A stretch of DNA of 64,000 nucleotides from Arthrobacter sp. 35W (GTDB lineage Bacteria; Actinomycetota; Actinomycetes; Actinomycetales; Micrococcaceae), in the NCBI RefSeq assembly GCF_000482545.1, contig NZ_KI519455.1, forward strand, positions 868,001-932,000, read 5' to 3'. A program made the position numbers and the translations under genes. The notes beneath the pieces were generated by a model. The model had not been told where the DNA came from. It saw only the letters and a program-made list of their open reading frames with translations, and searched no databases. Position 1 is the first letter of the stretch, and every line of letters starts with the position of its first letter. Positions 28,991 through 37,115 of the stretch are shown here, piece after piece.

Positions 28991-30012
28991 CCCTGCTGCG
29001 CCCGCACCTCTTCGATGATTCGCAGAGCGGCGACGGAATCAGCCGGATCCACCGGCACCGGCCCGCCGTCCAGCAGGGACGCTGCCAGCTGCGTGTAAAA
29101 GTCGGCAAAGTTTCCGCGCTCCGTGGGCACCGGCACCAGCGCGCCGTCGCGGCCCAGCAGACCCCAGTTGGCCTCGGGGTCCACGCCGTAGTCCGCGTGT
29201 CCGGGCAGGATTCCGGCCAGGATCTGCGCCTCCTGCTGGTCCGGCACCCGCTTGGTGTAGGCCGCCTCGGAGCCCAGGACACGGAGGCGCGGGCCCAGCT
29301 GCGGCGTGGAGAGGTTCATCCACAGATGCGAGCGCACGCCGTTCTCGTGCTCGAGGGCGACAAAGACGTCGTCGTCGACCTTCTCTTGTGGGCGGCGGGC
29401 GTCCAGCTCGCCATAGACGCGGCGCACCGGCCCGAAGAGCTGCAGCGCCTGGTCGATCAGGTGCGTGCCGAGGTCGTAGAGGATTCCGCCACCCTCCGCG
29501 GGACCGGCCGCCGCCTTCCAGGCCTTGGCGATCTGCGGGCTCCAACGCTCCAGGCGCGATTCAAAGCGGCGCACCTCCCCCAGGGAACCTGCGGCCATCA
29601 GCTTCTTCAGCGTCAGGTATTCGCCGTCCCAGCGGCGGTTTTGGTAGGTGGTGATGAGCAGTCCGGCCGCCTCGGCCTTGGCAATCAGCGCCTCGCCCTC
29701 GGCGGAGGTCACCGTGAAGGGCTTGTCGACGACGACGGCGGCACCGGCGTCGAGCGCGGCCTCCGCAAGGGTCACATGGGTGGCCGGCGGGGTCGCCACC
29801 ACCACCAGATCCACCCCGCGCTCCCAGAGCTGCGCGGCCGAGTCCAGCACCACGGCGTCCGGATGGGCGGCGCGGGCCTTGGCCTGCCGGCCGGCGTCAG
29901 AGGTGACGATGTAGTCCAGCGAGAGCCGGGGATCGGCGGCGATGGCGGGGGCGTGGAAGACGCTGCCGGCCAGGCCAAAGCCCAGGACGGCGGTGCGGAT
30001 CGGCTCAGTCAT
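28987..30012 (-). CDS. Gfo/Idh/MocA-family oxidoreductase
   Basis: 341 residues. The N-terminal Rossmann fold has GFGLAGSVFHAPAI, then VDKPFTVTSAEGEALI with the family EKP-like lysine (here DKP), and a C-terminal beta-sheet domain with GGGILYDLGTHLIDQAL holding the catalytic His region. It is YdgJ/YhhX-like, so an NAD(P)-linked oxidation of a sugar or polyol is expected. Start 30012 follows TAGGGT by seven bases (leaderless type); the longer upstream frame is rejected because it crosses the divergent HTH gene. Confidence 0.92.
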   Translation of the reverse strand: MTEPIRTAVLGFGLAGSVFHAPAIAADPRLSLDYIVTSDAGRQAKARAAHPDAVVLDSAAQLWERGVDLVVVATPPATHVTLAEAALDAGAAVVVDKPFTVTSAEGEALIAKAEAAGLLITTYQNRRWDGEYLTLKKLMAAGSLGEVRRFESRLERWSPQIAKAWKAAAGPAEGGGILYDLGTHLIDQALQLFGPVRRVYGELDARRPQEKVDDDVFVALEHENGVRSHLWMNLSTPQLGPRLRVLGSEAAYTKRVPDQQEAQILAGILPGHADYGVDPEANWGLLGRDGALVPVPTERGNFADFYTQLAASLLDGGPVPVDPADSVAALRIIEEVRAQQG

Positions 30013-30144
30013 GGCCACCACCCTACCGGCGCTCCGGCGCCCGGGCCCGAGTGTGTCGGACGGGGTCCGCCGGGCCGGTACCGTGGAGCGAGCAGAACGA
30101 AATGTGCCGCAGCAAACGCGGCCCCCGATGGAAAGAGTGCTGGC

Positions 30145-30549
30145 ATGAGCCTGATCGAACCGCGCGCCACCGACGCCCTGCCCGCGGCAGAGCGCGATGC
30201 GCTGGCCAGGGCCTTGGCGGGCAGCGACGACGTCACCTTCTTTGTCGACGGCACGGCCCACCGGCTCGGCGACGGCGCACGCGGCGCCGTCGTCGACCTG
30301 CTGGCCCGGCTCGCGCGCGGCGAGGCTGTCACGGTGGCGAGCATCGAGGACATGCTGACCACCTCGCAGGCGGCCACCCTGGCGGGGATCAGCCACACCT
30401 TCCTGCGGAACATGACGGACCGCGGCGAGATTCCGGTGCAGTACCGCGGCTCGCACCGGCGCATCCGCCGGGCGGATGTGCTGGCCTGGCTGGCCGAGCA
30501 GAAGAACGCACCGGGTGCGGGAACAGACACCGGCGGCGGCACGGCCTAG
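30145..30549 (+). CDS. Excisionase-family HTH protein (antitoxin-like), no toxin partner
   Basis: 134 residues. The C-terminal half is an excisionase-type winged HTH: MLTTSQAATLAGISHTFL, then GEIPVQYRGSHRRIRRADVLAWL. The N-terminal half (about 1-65) is a small helical domain. Proteins of this layout are commonly annotated as antitoxins preceding a PIN-domain toxin in Actinobacteria. Here no PIN gene follows; instead an unrelated gene converges, with both stop codons inside one CTAG. It may be a solitary remnant of a toxin-antitoxin pair. Confidence 0.8.
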   Translation: MSLIEPRATDALPAAERDALARALAGSDDVTFFVDGTAHRLGDGARGAVVDLLARLARGEAVTVASIEDMLTTSQAATLAGISHTFLRNMTDRGEIPVQYRGSHRRIRRADVLAWLAEQKNAPGAGTDTGGGTA

Positions 30550-31199
30550 CTGTCTTGGCCGTCTTGGCCAGCGGCGCGTTCTGCCAGCCAAGTATGGAAA
30601 TTGGCAGCATAGGAGCGATCATTCTCGGCCCACGGCAGGTCGATGCCGGCCGCTGATGCGACGAGAGAGTCCATATTGTCGGTGGCTTCGTTGAAACGGC
30701 CCATCAGTGCCAACAGAACTGGTTTGGAACGGGAGCTCACGCCGGAATTAAGTACCAGATTCTGCGCCATGGCGGACAGCATCGCCTCGTTGGTGGCGTA
30801 CTTGCGGATGAATGGCAGGCCATAGTCGCGGATGGCATCAACCATGTCCTGGGCATTGAGATCAGCCCCGGGAAACGTTCCCATCTCCCATTGGAGGGGG
30901 TTCCCCCGGTGCGGGGTGAGGTACCTCAGCGGGTTGCCGATCTGTGGCACGTGATAGGGGTGGTATTCCCGTCCGGCCAGTTGCGCCGCAATTCTCGATA
31001 CTTCCTGGTGGCGGACGGCAATGTTGGGCTGGCCTGCCCACCTCGGCTCCGACATGTATTGCGCCCTGGTCGCGATGCTCACCCAACCCAAGAATCCGGG
31101 TGCCACCTCCATGGTGAAGATCAGGCCGGCACGCTTCCTGAACCCAAGGGCCAGCATCGGGGCCTTGACCAGGGGCGCGACAATCGAATGGCTGCTCAT
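30546..31199 (-). CDS. Hypothetical protein, unrecognised
   Basis: 217 residues without a motif I can name confidently. The N-terminal segment APMLALGFRKRAGLIFTME loosely resembles DUF4304-type proteins (LGFxKR...F), but the match is weak. There is no signal peptide or membrane segment. The region looks visibly less GC-rich than its surroundings, with more A/T in third positions, suggesting recent acquisition. The stop overlaps that of the convergent HTH gene. Confidence 0.65.
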   Translation of the reverse strand: MSSHSIVAPLVKAPMLALGFRKRAGLIFTMEVAPGFLGWVSIATRAQYMSEPRWAGQPNIAVRHQEVSRIAAQLAGREYHPYHVPQIGNPLRYLTPHRGNPLQWEMGTFPGADLNAQDMVDAIRDYGLPFIRKYATNEAMLSAMAQNLVLNSGVSSRSKPVLLALMGRFNEATDNMDSLVASAAGIDLPWAENDRSYAANFHTWLAERAAGQDGQDS

Positions 31200-31295
31200 G
31201 TGCCGAATCTACTATCTGGGCCGTCCCATACCGGGCGCTGCGAGCACGCTAAGGCACCCCATGCAGACCCTCCGGCCGCCCGCCGCACGGCCCCA

Positions 31296-31315
31296 GGGTC
31301 ATAAGAAACGCTTAT
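31296..31315. promoter_or_regulatory. LysR-type box upstream of the aminotransferase operon
   Basis: GGGTCATAAGAAACGCTTAT contains the dyad ATAAG-N5-CTTAT (T-N11-A type). A near-identical copy stands at 35381-35400 in front of lysR and the second pxp-like operon. A partial repeat GGTCTTATCC follows at 31332-31341 and may be the lower-affinity activation site. It lies 104 bases upstream of the ATG of the first structural gene. Confidence 0.65.
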
Positions 31316-31418
31316 CCGTCCACGCAGATTAGGTCTTATCCATTCGTTCACCGAGTCCCTACGCTCGAATGAATGAACCGTTCTTTGGTTGCACCCACTC
31401 AAGAACTTGGAAGAGACC

Positions 31419-32627
31419 ATGACTGACTTTGCGCCGGCGGAGCGAGTACTCCGCATCAAATCCTCCCCCAGCGTGGCCGCGGCCGCCCGGGTCCGCGAGC
31501 TCAAGGCGGAGGGGCGCCGGATCCTGGACCTGACCGTGGGCGAGCCGGATTTCGACACCCCCGCCCACATCAAGGACGCCGCCAGTGCGGCCATCATGGC
31601 CGGGGAGACCAAGTACACCTCCGTCAGCGGCACGCCGGCGCTGCAGCAGGCCATTCTGGGGCGGCTGGAACGGCACACCGGCATCCGGTACTCAGCGGAT
31701 GAAATCACCATCGGCGGCGGCGCGAAGCAGGTCATCTTTCTTGCGCTGATGGCCACTCTCGACGCCGGGGACGAGGTCATCATTCCCGCCCCCTACTGGG
31801 TCTCCTATCCCGACATGGTGCTGGCCAACGAGGGAACGCCAGTGATCGTGCCCTGCCCGGAGGACGCCGGTTTCAAGCTGACGCCGCAGGCCCTGCGCGA
31901 TGCCATCACGGAACGCACCACCTGGCTGATCCTCAACTCCCCCTCCAACCCGACCGGTGCCGTCTACAGCCCCGCCGAGCTGCGCGCCCTGGCGGAGGTG
32001 CTGGCTCAGTTCCCGCAGGTGTACGTGCTGACGGATGAGATCTATGACGAGGTCTACTTCGGCGAGGGCCGGATCTCCAGCCTCGTCGAGGTGGCGCCGG
32101 AACTGCGCGAACGCATCTTCCTGGTCAACGGCGTCTCCAAGGCCTACGCCATGACCGGCTGGCGGCTGGGGTACGGCGCGGGCCCCGCGGCCCTCGTTGG
32201 AGCGGTGAACAAGCTGCAGTCCCAGATGTCCTCCTGCCCCTCCTCGATCAGCCAGGCCGCGGCGGCCGCGGCGCTCTCCTCGGACCAGCAATTCGTCCGG
32301 GACAGCGTTGAGGTGTACCGCCGCCGCCGGGACGCCGCTGTGGCCGGGCTGAACACCATCGACGGACTCTCCTGCACCCCGGCGGAGGGGGCGTTCTACG
32401 CCTACGTCAACTGCTCCGGCGCCATTGGCAAGACGACGCCGGACGGCGTGCAGATCGGCACCGACGAGGACTTCACCCTCTACCTGCTGGATGCGGCCCT
32501 GGTCGCCACGATCCACGGCTCCGCCTACGGCCTCGGCCCGTACTTCCGCATCTCCTTTGCCACCAGCCTCGACGTTCTCGATGAAGCCATTGCTGCCATC
32601 GACAAGGCCGTCCGGGCCCTCAGCTAG
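31419..32627 (+). CDS. PLP-dependent aminotransferase, class I (aspartate-type)
   Basis: 402 residues, fold type I. Visible are LTVGEPDFDTPAHIK, the cofactor-contacting YWVSYPDM and NSPSNPTGAVYS, and the PLP lysine in NGVSKAYAMTGWRLGY. It would transaminate an amino acid to its 2-oxo acid. ATG 31419 has GGAAGAG upstream. It is the first gene of the operon with the aldolase and dehydrogenase behind it, under the LysR-type box at 31296. In context it probably produces a 4-hydroxy-2-oxo acid for the aldolase; this is inference. Confidence 0.92.
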   Translation: MTDFAPAERVLRIKSSPSVAAAARVRELKAEGRRILDLTVGEPDFDTPAHIKDAASAAIMAGETKYTSVSGTPALQQAILGRLERHTGIRYSADEITIGGGAKQVIFLALMATLDAGDEVIIPAPYWVSYPDMVLANEGTPVIVPCPEDAGFKLTPQALRDAITERTTWLILNSPSNPTGAVYSPAELRALAEVLAQFPQVYVLTDEIYDEVYFGEGRISSLVEVAPELRERIFLVNGVSKAYAMTGWRLGYGAGPAALVGAVNKLQSQMSSCPSSISQAAAAAALSSDQQFVRDSVEVYRRRRDAAVAGLNTIDGLSCTPAEGAFYAYVNCSGAIGKTTPDGVQIGTDEDFTLYLLDAALVATIHGSAYGLGPYFRISFATSLDVLDEAIAAIDKAVRALS

Positions 32628-32672
32628 CCCCCTCCAACCAGCCTAGCCTCCCCCAACCAGCAAGGACCCCTC

Positions 32673-33347
32673 ATGATCCACGTCAAGACCACCATCGAGC
32701 GCCCCACGGCCGACGTCGTCGGCCGCCTCGCCGCCTTCTCCTCGGCCACCATCCACGAGGCCCAGGGCCGCAAGGGTGCGCTGAACTCCAAGATCAAGCC
32801 GATCGACCGCACCATGTCCTTCTGCGGACCGGCCGTCACCGTCCGCTGCGCTCCGCAGGACAATCTGATGCTCCAGGTCGCCATCCACTATGCCCAGGCG
32901 GGCGACGTCGTGCTGGTCGCCGCTGGCGAGTACGAGGAAGCCGGCACCTTTGGCGACGTCCTAGGCAATGCGATGAAATCCAAGGGCATCGCCGCGATGG
33001 TCACCGACTCCGGCGTGCGCGACACCGCGGACCTGATCGAACTGGGCCTGCCGGTCTTCTCCGCCAATGTCTGCATCAAGGGCACCGTGAAGGAGACGCT
33101 TGGCCCGATCAACCACCCCGTGGTCTTCGGCGACGAGATCATCTACCCCGGCGACATCCTGCGCGGCGACGCCGACGGCGTGGTGGTCATCCGGCGCGAA
33201 GAGGCCGAGGAGGTCATTGCCCTGTCCCAGGCCCGCGACGACGCCGAGCGGGAGCTGATCAAGCTGTACCACGACGGCGGCACCACCATCGAGCTGTGCA
33301 AGCTCACCGACGTCTTGAAGGCCAAGGGCCTGTTGGTGGAAGACTAG
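32673..33347 (+). CDS. RraA-like aldolase (HMG/CHA aldolase, oxaloacetate decarboxylase)
   Basis: 224 residues of the RraA/LigK family. The metal and substrate loop is VTDSGVRDTADL with the catalytic Arg-Asp, followed by PGDILRGDADGVVVI and the N-terminal ATIHEAQGRKGALNSKIKP. The family cleaves 4-hydroxy-4-methyl-2-oxoglutarate or 4-carboxy-4-hydroxy-2-oxoadipate to pyruvate plus a second oxo acid and also decarboxylates oxaloacetate. It lies between an aminotransferase and a 2-hydroxyacid dehydrogenase, suggesting cleavage of a transaminated hydroxy amino acid. Confidence 0.88.
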   Translation: MIHVKTTIERPTADVVGRLAAFSSATIHEAQGRKGALNSKIKPIDRTMSFCGPAVTVRCAPQDNLMLQVAIHYAQAGDVVLVAAGEYEEAGTFGDVLGNAMKSKGIAAMVTDSGVRDTADLIELGLPVFSANVCIKGTVKETLGPINHPVVFGDEIIYPGDILRGDADGVVVIRREEAEEVIALSQARDDAERELIKLYHDGGTTIELCKLTDVLKAKGLLVED

Positions 33348-33379
33348 GCGGGACAACTCCGCACCCGGAAGGCACTTTC

Positions 33380-34360
33380 ATGGCGTCCCCCTCGTTCCTT
33401 GTCACCACAGCCCTGCCGGCCCCCGGTATGGACATCCTCGCGGCCGCGGGGTCCGTCACCCTCGTGGGCGGACCACTGCCTGCGGATGAACTGGCGGCGG
33501 CCTGTGCCTCCGGGCTGTACGACGTCCTGGTGTCCCAGCTTGGGGACGGACTGGATGCCGGTCTGCTGGAACGCGCGCAGTTGAAGGGTGTCTCCAACTA
33601 CGCCGTCGGCTACAACAACATCGACGTCGACGCCGCCACCCGCGCCGGGATCATGGTGGCCAACACCCCCGATGTGCTCACCGATGCCACGGCCGACATC
33701 GCCCTGCTGCTGATGCTGGGCACGGCACGCCGGGTGGTTGAGGCCGAGCACTACATGCGCTCCGGCCAGTACACAGGGTGGCATCCCGAGCTGCTGCTGG
33801 GCGCGGATGTTTCCGGCCGGACGTTGGGACTTGCGGGCTTCGGCCGGATTGCGCGCGCCACGGCCCGCCGGGCGCTGGGGTTTGGCATGGAGGTGCTCTT
33901 TTCACCACGGCCGCCCGGGGACCGTGTGGTCTCCGCGGAGGAGCTGGGCGAATTCGCCGGCAAGGTCCGCCAGGTCGAGTGGACCGAGCTGCTCGCCGGC
34001 AGCGATTTCCTCTCGCTCCATGTACCGCTGGCCGCTTCCACACACCATCTGATCGATGCGGCGGCCCTGCGGGCCATGAAGCCGAGCGCCATCCTGGTCA
34101 ACACCGCCCGCGGCCCGATCGTGGACGAGGACGCGCTGGTCCACGCCCTGCAGACCGGCGAGATCGCCGGAGCGGGGCTGGACGTCTACGAGAACGAGCC
34201 GGCCATGGCCGCCGGGCTGGCCGGGCTGCCCAACGCGATGCTGCTCCCCCACGTGGGCAGCGCGACGGTGTCGGTGCGTTCGAAAATGGCCAGGCTATGC
34301 GCCGAAAATGCCGTGGCGATGGCCCTCGGGCGCCGGCCGGCCCATCTGGTCAATCCCTAA
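33380..34360 (+). CDS. D-2-hydroxyacid dehydrogenase (glyoxylate/hydroxypyruvate reductase type)
   Basis: 326 residues. The NAD(P)-binding loop is GLAGFGRIARATARR, and the catalytic triad is Arg in NTARGPIVDEDAL, Glu in DVYENEP and His in LPHVGSAT. GYNNIDVDAATRAGI is the usual substrate-side block. It would reduce a 2-oxo acid such as glyoxylate or hydroxypyruvate. The third gene of the operon; GGAAGG precedes ATG 33380, which I chose over the upstream frame that overlaps the aldolase. Confidence 0.93.
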   Translation: MASPSFLVTTALPAPGMDILAAAGSVTLVGGPLPADELAAACASGLYDVLVSQLGDGLDAGLLERAQLKGVSNYAVGYNNIDVDAATRAGIMVANTPDVLTDATADIALLLMLGTARRVVEAEHYMRSGQYTGWHPELLLGADVSGRTLGLAGFGRIARATARRALGFGMEVLFSPRPPGDRVVSAEELGEFAGKVRQVEWTELLAGSDFLSLHVPLAASTHHLIDAAALRAMKPSAILVNTARGPIVDEDALVHALQTGEIAGAGLDVYENEPAMAAGLAGLPNAMLLPHVGSATVSVRSKMARLCAENAVAMALGRRPAHLVNP

Positions 34361-34388
34361 AGGCGTTTATCCACGGCCGTTAGTATTG

Positions 34389-35294
34389 CTATTCGCTGAG
34401 CATTTCCGCGAGCACTTCCTTTAATACCATCAATACGGCCGACGCCGCCTCGGAAAGCGGTTCGTGGTCCGGTGTGCACAGCGCAATTTTGGATTGCAGG
34501 GCCGGCCCCGTGATCCTCAGAACCTGGAAGTCTTCCTCATGGAACAGGGCGTCGGCTGCCGACTTGGGCAGGATGGTTGCGCCAAGATTGGCCCGCAGCA
34601 GGCGCGCCAACGATGGAACGGATTCCACCTCGCCCATGAGCTGAAGCTCCAGCCCGTTCTCGCCAAAGCCCTTCTCCACGATCTGGCGCAGCGTGTGGAT
34701 CTTCTCCGGGAGGAACAGGCGGTGGCTGGCAGCCTCCCGCAGGCTGATTTCGCCGTCGTCCGTGGCCACAGCGGCGTCGCGGTTGGCGACGAAGTACAGG
34801 TCCTCGACGATCACCGTGGTGAATTGAACGCCGTGGATCTCTCCCGGCTCATAGATCAGGGCCATGTCCAGGCGGCCGTTCTTGATGGCCTCGCTGAGCA
34901 CCCCGCCAAAGATCTCCGTCAGGTGGACCACGATGTCCGGGTACCTGGCGCTGACCTCGCTGATGATGCGCGGAGCAAGGCTGGAGGCCATGCTGTAGGG
35001 CGCAATGGCAATGGATACGCGGCCCGCGGGCGCTGCACCGGAGGTTTCGACATCCTGGCGGGCCTGCTCCACCTGGCGAAGGATCATCTGGGCGTGGCGG
35101 TACAGGGTGTGGCCGGCGGCCGTGGGTTCGACGCCCTTCTTGCTGCGGATCAGCAGTCGCTGTTTCAGCTCCGCCTCCAGCCCGGAGACCTGCTGGCTCA
35201 GGGCCGGCTGGGCAACGTGGAGGGCCGCGGCGGCCTTGGTGATGCTTCCGGAGTCAACGATCTTGACGAAGTAGGCCAGCTTCCTGGTATCCAT
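34389..35294 (-). CDS. LysR-family transcriptional regulator
   Basis: 301 residues. The N-terminal HTH spans roughly 17-48 (SITKAAAALHVAQPALSQQV), followed by the linker helix and a periplasmic-binding-like effector domain (SIAIAPYSMASSLAPRI, LEVE-type C-terminus). It resembles Nac/CynR-type regulators. ATG 35294 is preceded by GGGTGGTGG. It sits between two plus-strand operons, each with a copy of the same box, so it is the likely regulator of both, and its own promoter is divergent from pxpA2. Confidence 0.94.
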   Translation of the reverse strand: MDTRKLAYFVKIVDSGSITKAAAALHVAQPALSQQVSGLEAELKQRLLIRSKKGVEPTAAGHTLYRHAQMILRQVEQARQDVETSGAAPAGRVSIAIAPYSMASSLAPRIISEVSARYPDIVVHLTEIFGGVLSEAIKNGRLDMALIYEPGEIHGVQFTTVIVEDLYFVANRDAAVATDDGEISLREAASHRLFLPEKIHTLRQIVEKGFGENGLELQLMGEVESVPSLARLLRANLGATILPKSAADALFHEEDFQVLRITGPALQSKIALCTPDHEPLSEAASAVLMVLKEVLAEMLSE

Positions 35295-35380
35295 GTCCAC
35301 CACCCTTTCCCGGCACTGCCCTGGGGCAGGCGGCCGTAGCTCGATTCTATGCCGTGCGCCCCAGCGGAGCCGTCCGCCCC

Positions 35381-35400
35381 GGGTCATAAGGAATGCCTAT
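35381..35400. promoter_or_regulatory. LysR-type box in the lysR-pxpA2 intergenic region
   Basis: GGGTCATAAGGAATGCCTAT matches the copy at 31296-31315 at 17 of 20 positions, the three changes keeping the imperfect dyad ATAAG/C(T/C)TAT. It lies 86 bases upstream of lysR and 202 bases before pxpA2 in a 308-base gap. The rest of the gap holds the hairpin at 35502-35530; I see no gene there. Confidence 0.65.
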
Positions 35401-35501
35401 CGCATGACACAAATCGCGTCTTTGTGTGATGTGGACCGCAATGCCAGAATTTATCAATCGGAGAAAACGGAAATGGCCGGCAATGTCGACAATTTCCACC
35501 G

Positions 35502-35530
35502 GCGGGAAATCCCCCACCGGCATTTCCCGC
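35502..35530. promoter_or_regulatory. Leader hairpin upstream of pxpA2
   Basis: GCGGGAAAT and ATTTCCCGC form a nine-bp stem with an 11-base loop, 72 bases before the pxpA2 start codon. It may be an attenuator, an mRNA-stabilising leader or a second operator; the sequence does not decide. Confidence 0.4.
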
Positions 35531-35602
35531 ACCAATGAAGAATGTGCCCAAGGCATGATATTTGCCCGGCAATCGACCACCTCCGGATTAGGGGAAGCAG
35601 AC

Positions 35603-36388
35603 ATGAATCCAATGGTTGACCTCGTTGCGGATCTGGGCGAAGGATTCGGCACCTACTCCCTGGGCGATGACCATGCCCTCCTAGGCATTGTGTCGAGTGC
35701 AAACATTGCCTGCGGATTCCACGCCGGCGATCCGGACATCATGGACGCCACCGTGGCCGAATGCGTCAGCCGCGGTGTCGGCATCGGCGCGCACCCCAGC
35801 TTCCCGGACCTGCGCGGCTTTGGCCGCCGCACCATGGACCTCACCGCTGCCGAAGTCCGCACGGACATCCTCTACCAGCTGGGAGCCCTGGCCGCCTTTG
35901 CCGCTTTCCACGGCACCCGTGTGGCCCACCTGGCCCCGCACGGCCGGCTCGGCAACCTGGTCGGCACCCGCGCCGACTACGCCGCCGCCGTCGCCGATGC
36001 CGTCCTTGGCGTGGACCCCGGAATCATCATCGTGGCCCAGGACGGGGAATTGGCCCAGGCCGCCCGGCTCAGAGGCCTGCAGGTGGGCATCGTCGGCATC
36101 GCCGACAGGGCCTACCAGAGCGATGGCACCCTTGTCCCCCGCGGCCAGAGCGGCGCCGTCCTCCACGACCCCGCCGCCATCGCGGCACGGACGGTGCGGA
36201 TGGTTGTCGAGGGCCTCATCGACACCATCGACGGAACCGACATTTCCATCACCGCCGACACCATCCTCCTCCACGGCGACAACCCCGGGGCCGTTGATCT
36301 GGCCCGCCGGATCCGGACGGACCTGGAAGCCGCCGGTGTCACGATTGCCCCACTGGCCCGGGTTTTGGCCGCCAAGGCACAGGTCTAG
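35603..36388 (+). CDS. LamB/YcsF-family protein, divergent PxpA paralogue
   Basis: 261 residues with the family fold: [46 protein letters not shown] and TILLHGDNPGAV. The hallmark KPHGALYN of true PxpA, intact in the other copy of this window, reads APHGRLGN here: the Lys and the Tyr are lost. Together with equally altered PxpB and PxpC partners this suggests a different lactam or amide substrate rather than 5-oxoproline. ATG 35603 has GGGGAAG upstream. First gene of the pxpA2-pxpB2-pxpC2-MFS-SDR operon. Confidence 0.88.
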   Translation: MNPMVDLVADLGEGFGTYSLGDDHALLGIVSSANIACGFHAGDPDIMDATVAECVSRGVGIGAHPSFPDLRGFGRRTMDLTAAEVRTDILYQLGALAAFAAFHGTRVAHLAPHGRLGNLVGTRADYAAAVADAVLGVDPGIIIVAQDGELAQAARLRGLQVGIVGIADRAYQSDGTLVPRGQSGAVLHDPAAIAARTVRMVVEGLIDTIDGTDISITADTILLHGDNPGAVDLARRIRTDLEAAGVTIAPLARVLAAKAQV

Positions 36389-36392
36389 CGCG

Positions 36393-37115
36393 ATGTCACC
36401 GATGACGGCCGCAACAGTTGAGTTGCACGAGTCTGGAGACGCCGCACTGCGTGTCGTCGCCGTCTCGGACGACAGCGAGCGCAACTGGTCCACGGTCCAC
36501 CGGCTGGCCCAGTGGCTGGAGTTCGCCGGGGCCGAGGGCGTCCACGGGGCCGTCCCCACCTATGATTCGGTGCTGGTGGAATTCGATCCCTGCGCCACCT
36601 CGGCCCGGCAGGTGGGCGCCTATGTGCGCATGGGCCTTCGCCAGCTGGATTCCGATGGCATTCCGGCCCGCATTCCCAGGGAATTTGACGTCCCCGTCGT
36701 CTACGGCGGGCCGTACGGACCCGACCTGGAGTCCGTCGCGGCACAGCAGCAGCTGAGCCCCGAGGGGATCATCGCCCTGCACAGCGCCAAGACCTACGTC
36801 ATCCGCTGCCTCGGCGCTCCTGCCGGGTCGCCGATGATGGACGGGCCGGATTTTCCGTTCCCCGTGCCACGGCTGAAGGACCCCCGGCTGAGCGTGCCCG
36901 CGGGCGCCGTCGCCGTGGCGGGCCGGCAGGCAGTGATTGCCCCGGCCACCGCCCCCGGCGGCTGGTGCGTCATCGGACAGACCCCGCTGGGCCTGTTGAA
37001 CATCGCCACCGAGCCGCTGGTTCCCTACCTGCCGGGCGACGTCCTGCGCTTCCGCCCGATCCCCGCCGAGGAGTTTTCCGTCTACGCGGGCCAGGAACTG
37101 AGGGCAGTGCAGTGA
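36393..37115 (+). CDS. PxpB/KipI-family protein, divergent (allophanate hydrolase subunit 1-like)
   Basis: 240 residues. The C-terminal core is recognisable: HSAKTYVIRCLG, VPRLKDPRLSVPAGAVAVAG, APATAPGGWCVIGQTPLG. The GFxPGFxYL loop, intact in the fused paralogue of this window, is replaced by GAPAGSPMM. The start ATG 36393 is four bases after the pxpA2 stop. The product presumably pairs with the KipA-like protein encoded next. The altered loop supports a changed substrate; loss of activity cannot be excluded. Confidence 0.85.
   Translation: MSPMTAATVELHESGDAALRVVAVSDDSERNWSTVHRLAQWLEFAGAEGVHGAVPTYDSVLVEFDPCATSARQVGAYVRMGLRQLDSDGIPARIPREFDVPVVYGGPYGPDLESVAAQQQLSPEGIIALHSAKTYVIRCLGAPAGSPMMDGPDFPFPVPRLKDPRLSVPAGAVAVAGRQAVIAPATAPGGWCVIGQTPLGLLNIATEPLVPYLPGDVLRFRPIPAEEFSVYAGQELRAVQ

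Noticed and set aside
34361-34388. GGCGTTTATCC after the dehydrogenase gene as a third LysR box
   Set aside because: Only half of the dyad matches and it lies between convergent gene ends, where no promoter is expected.
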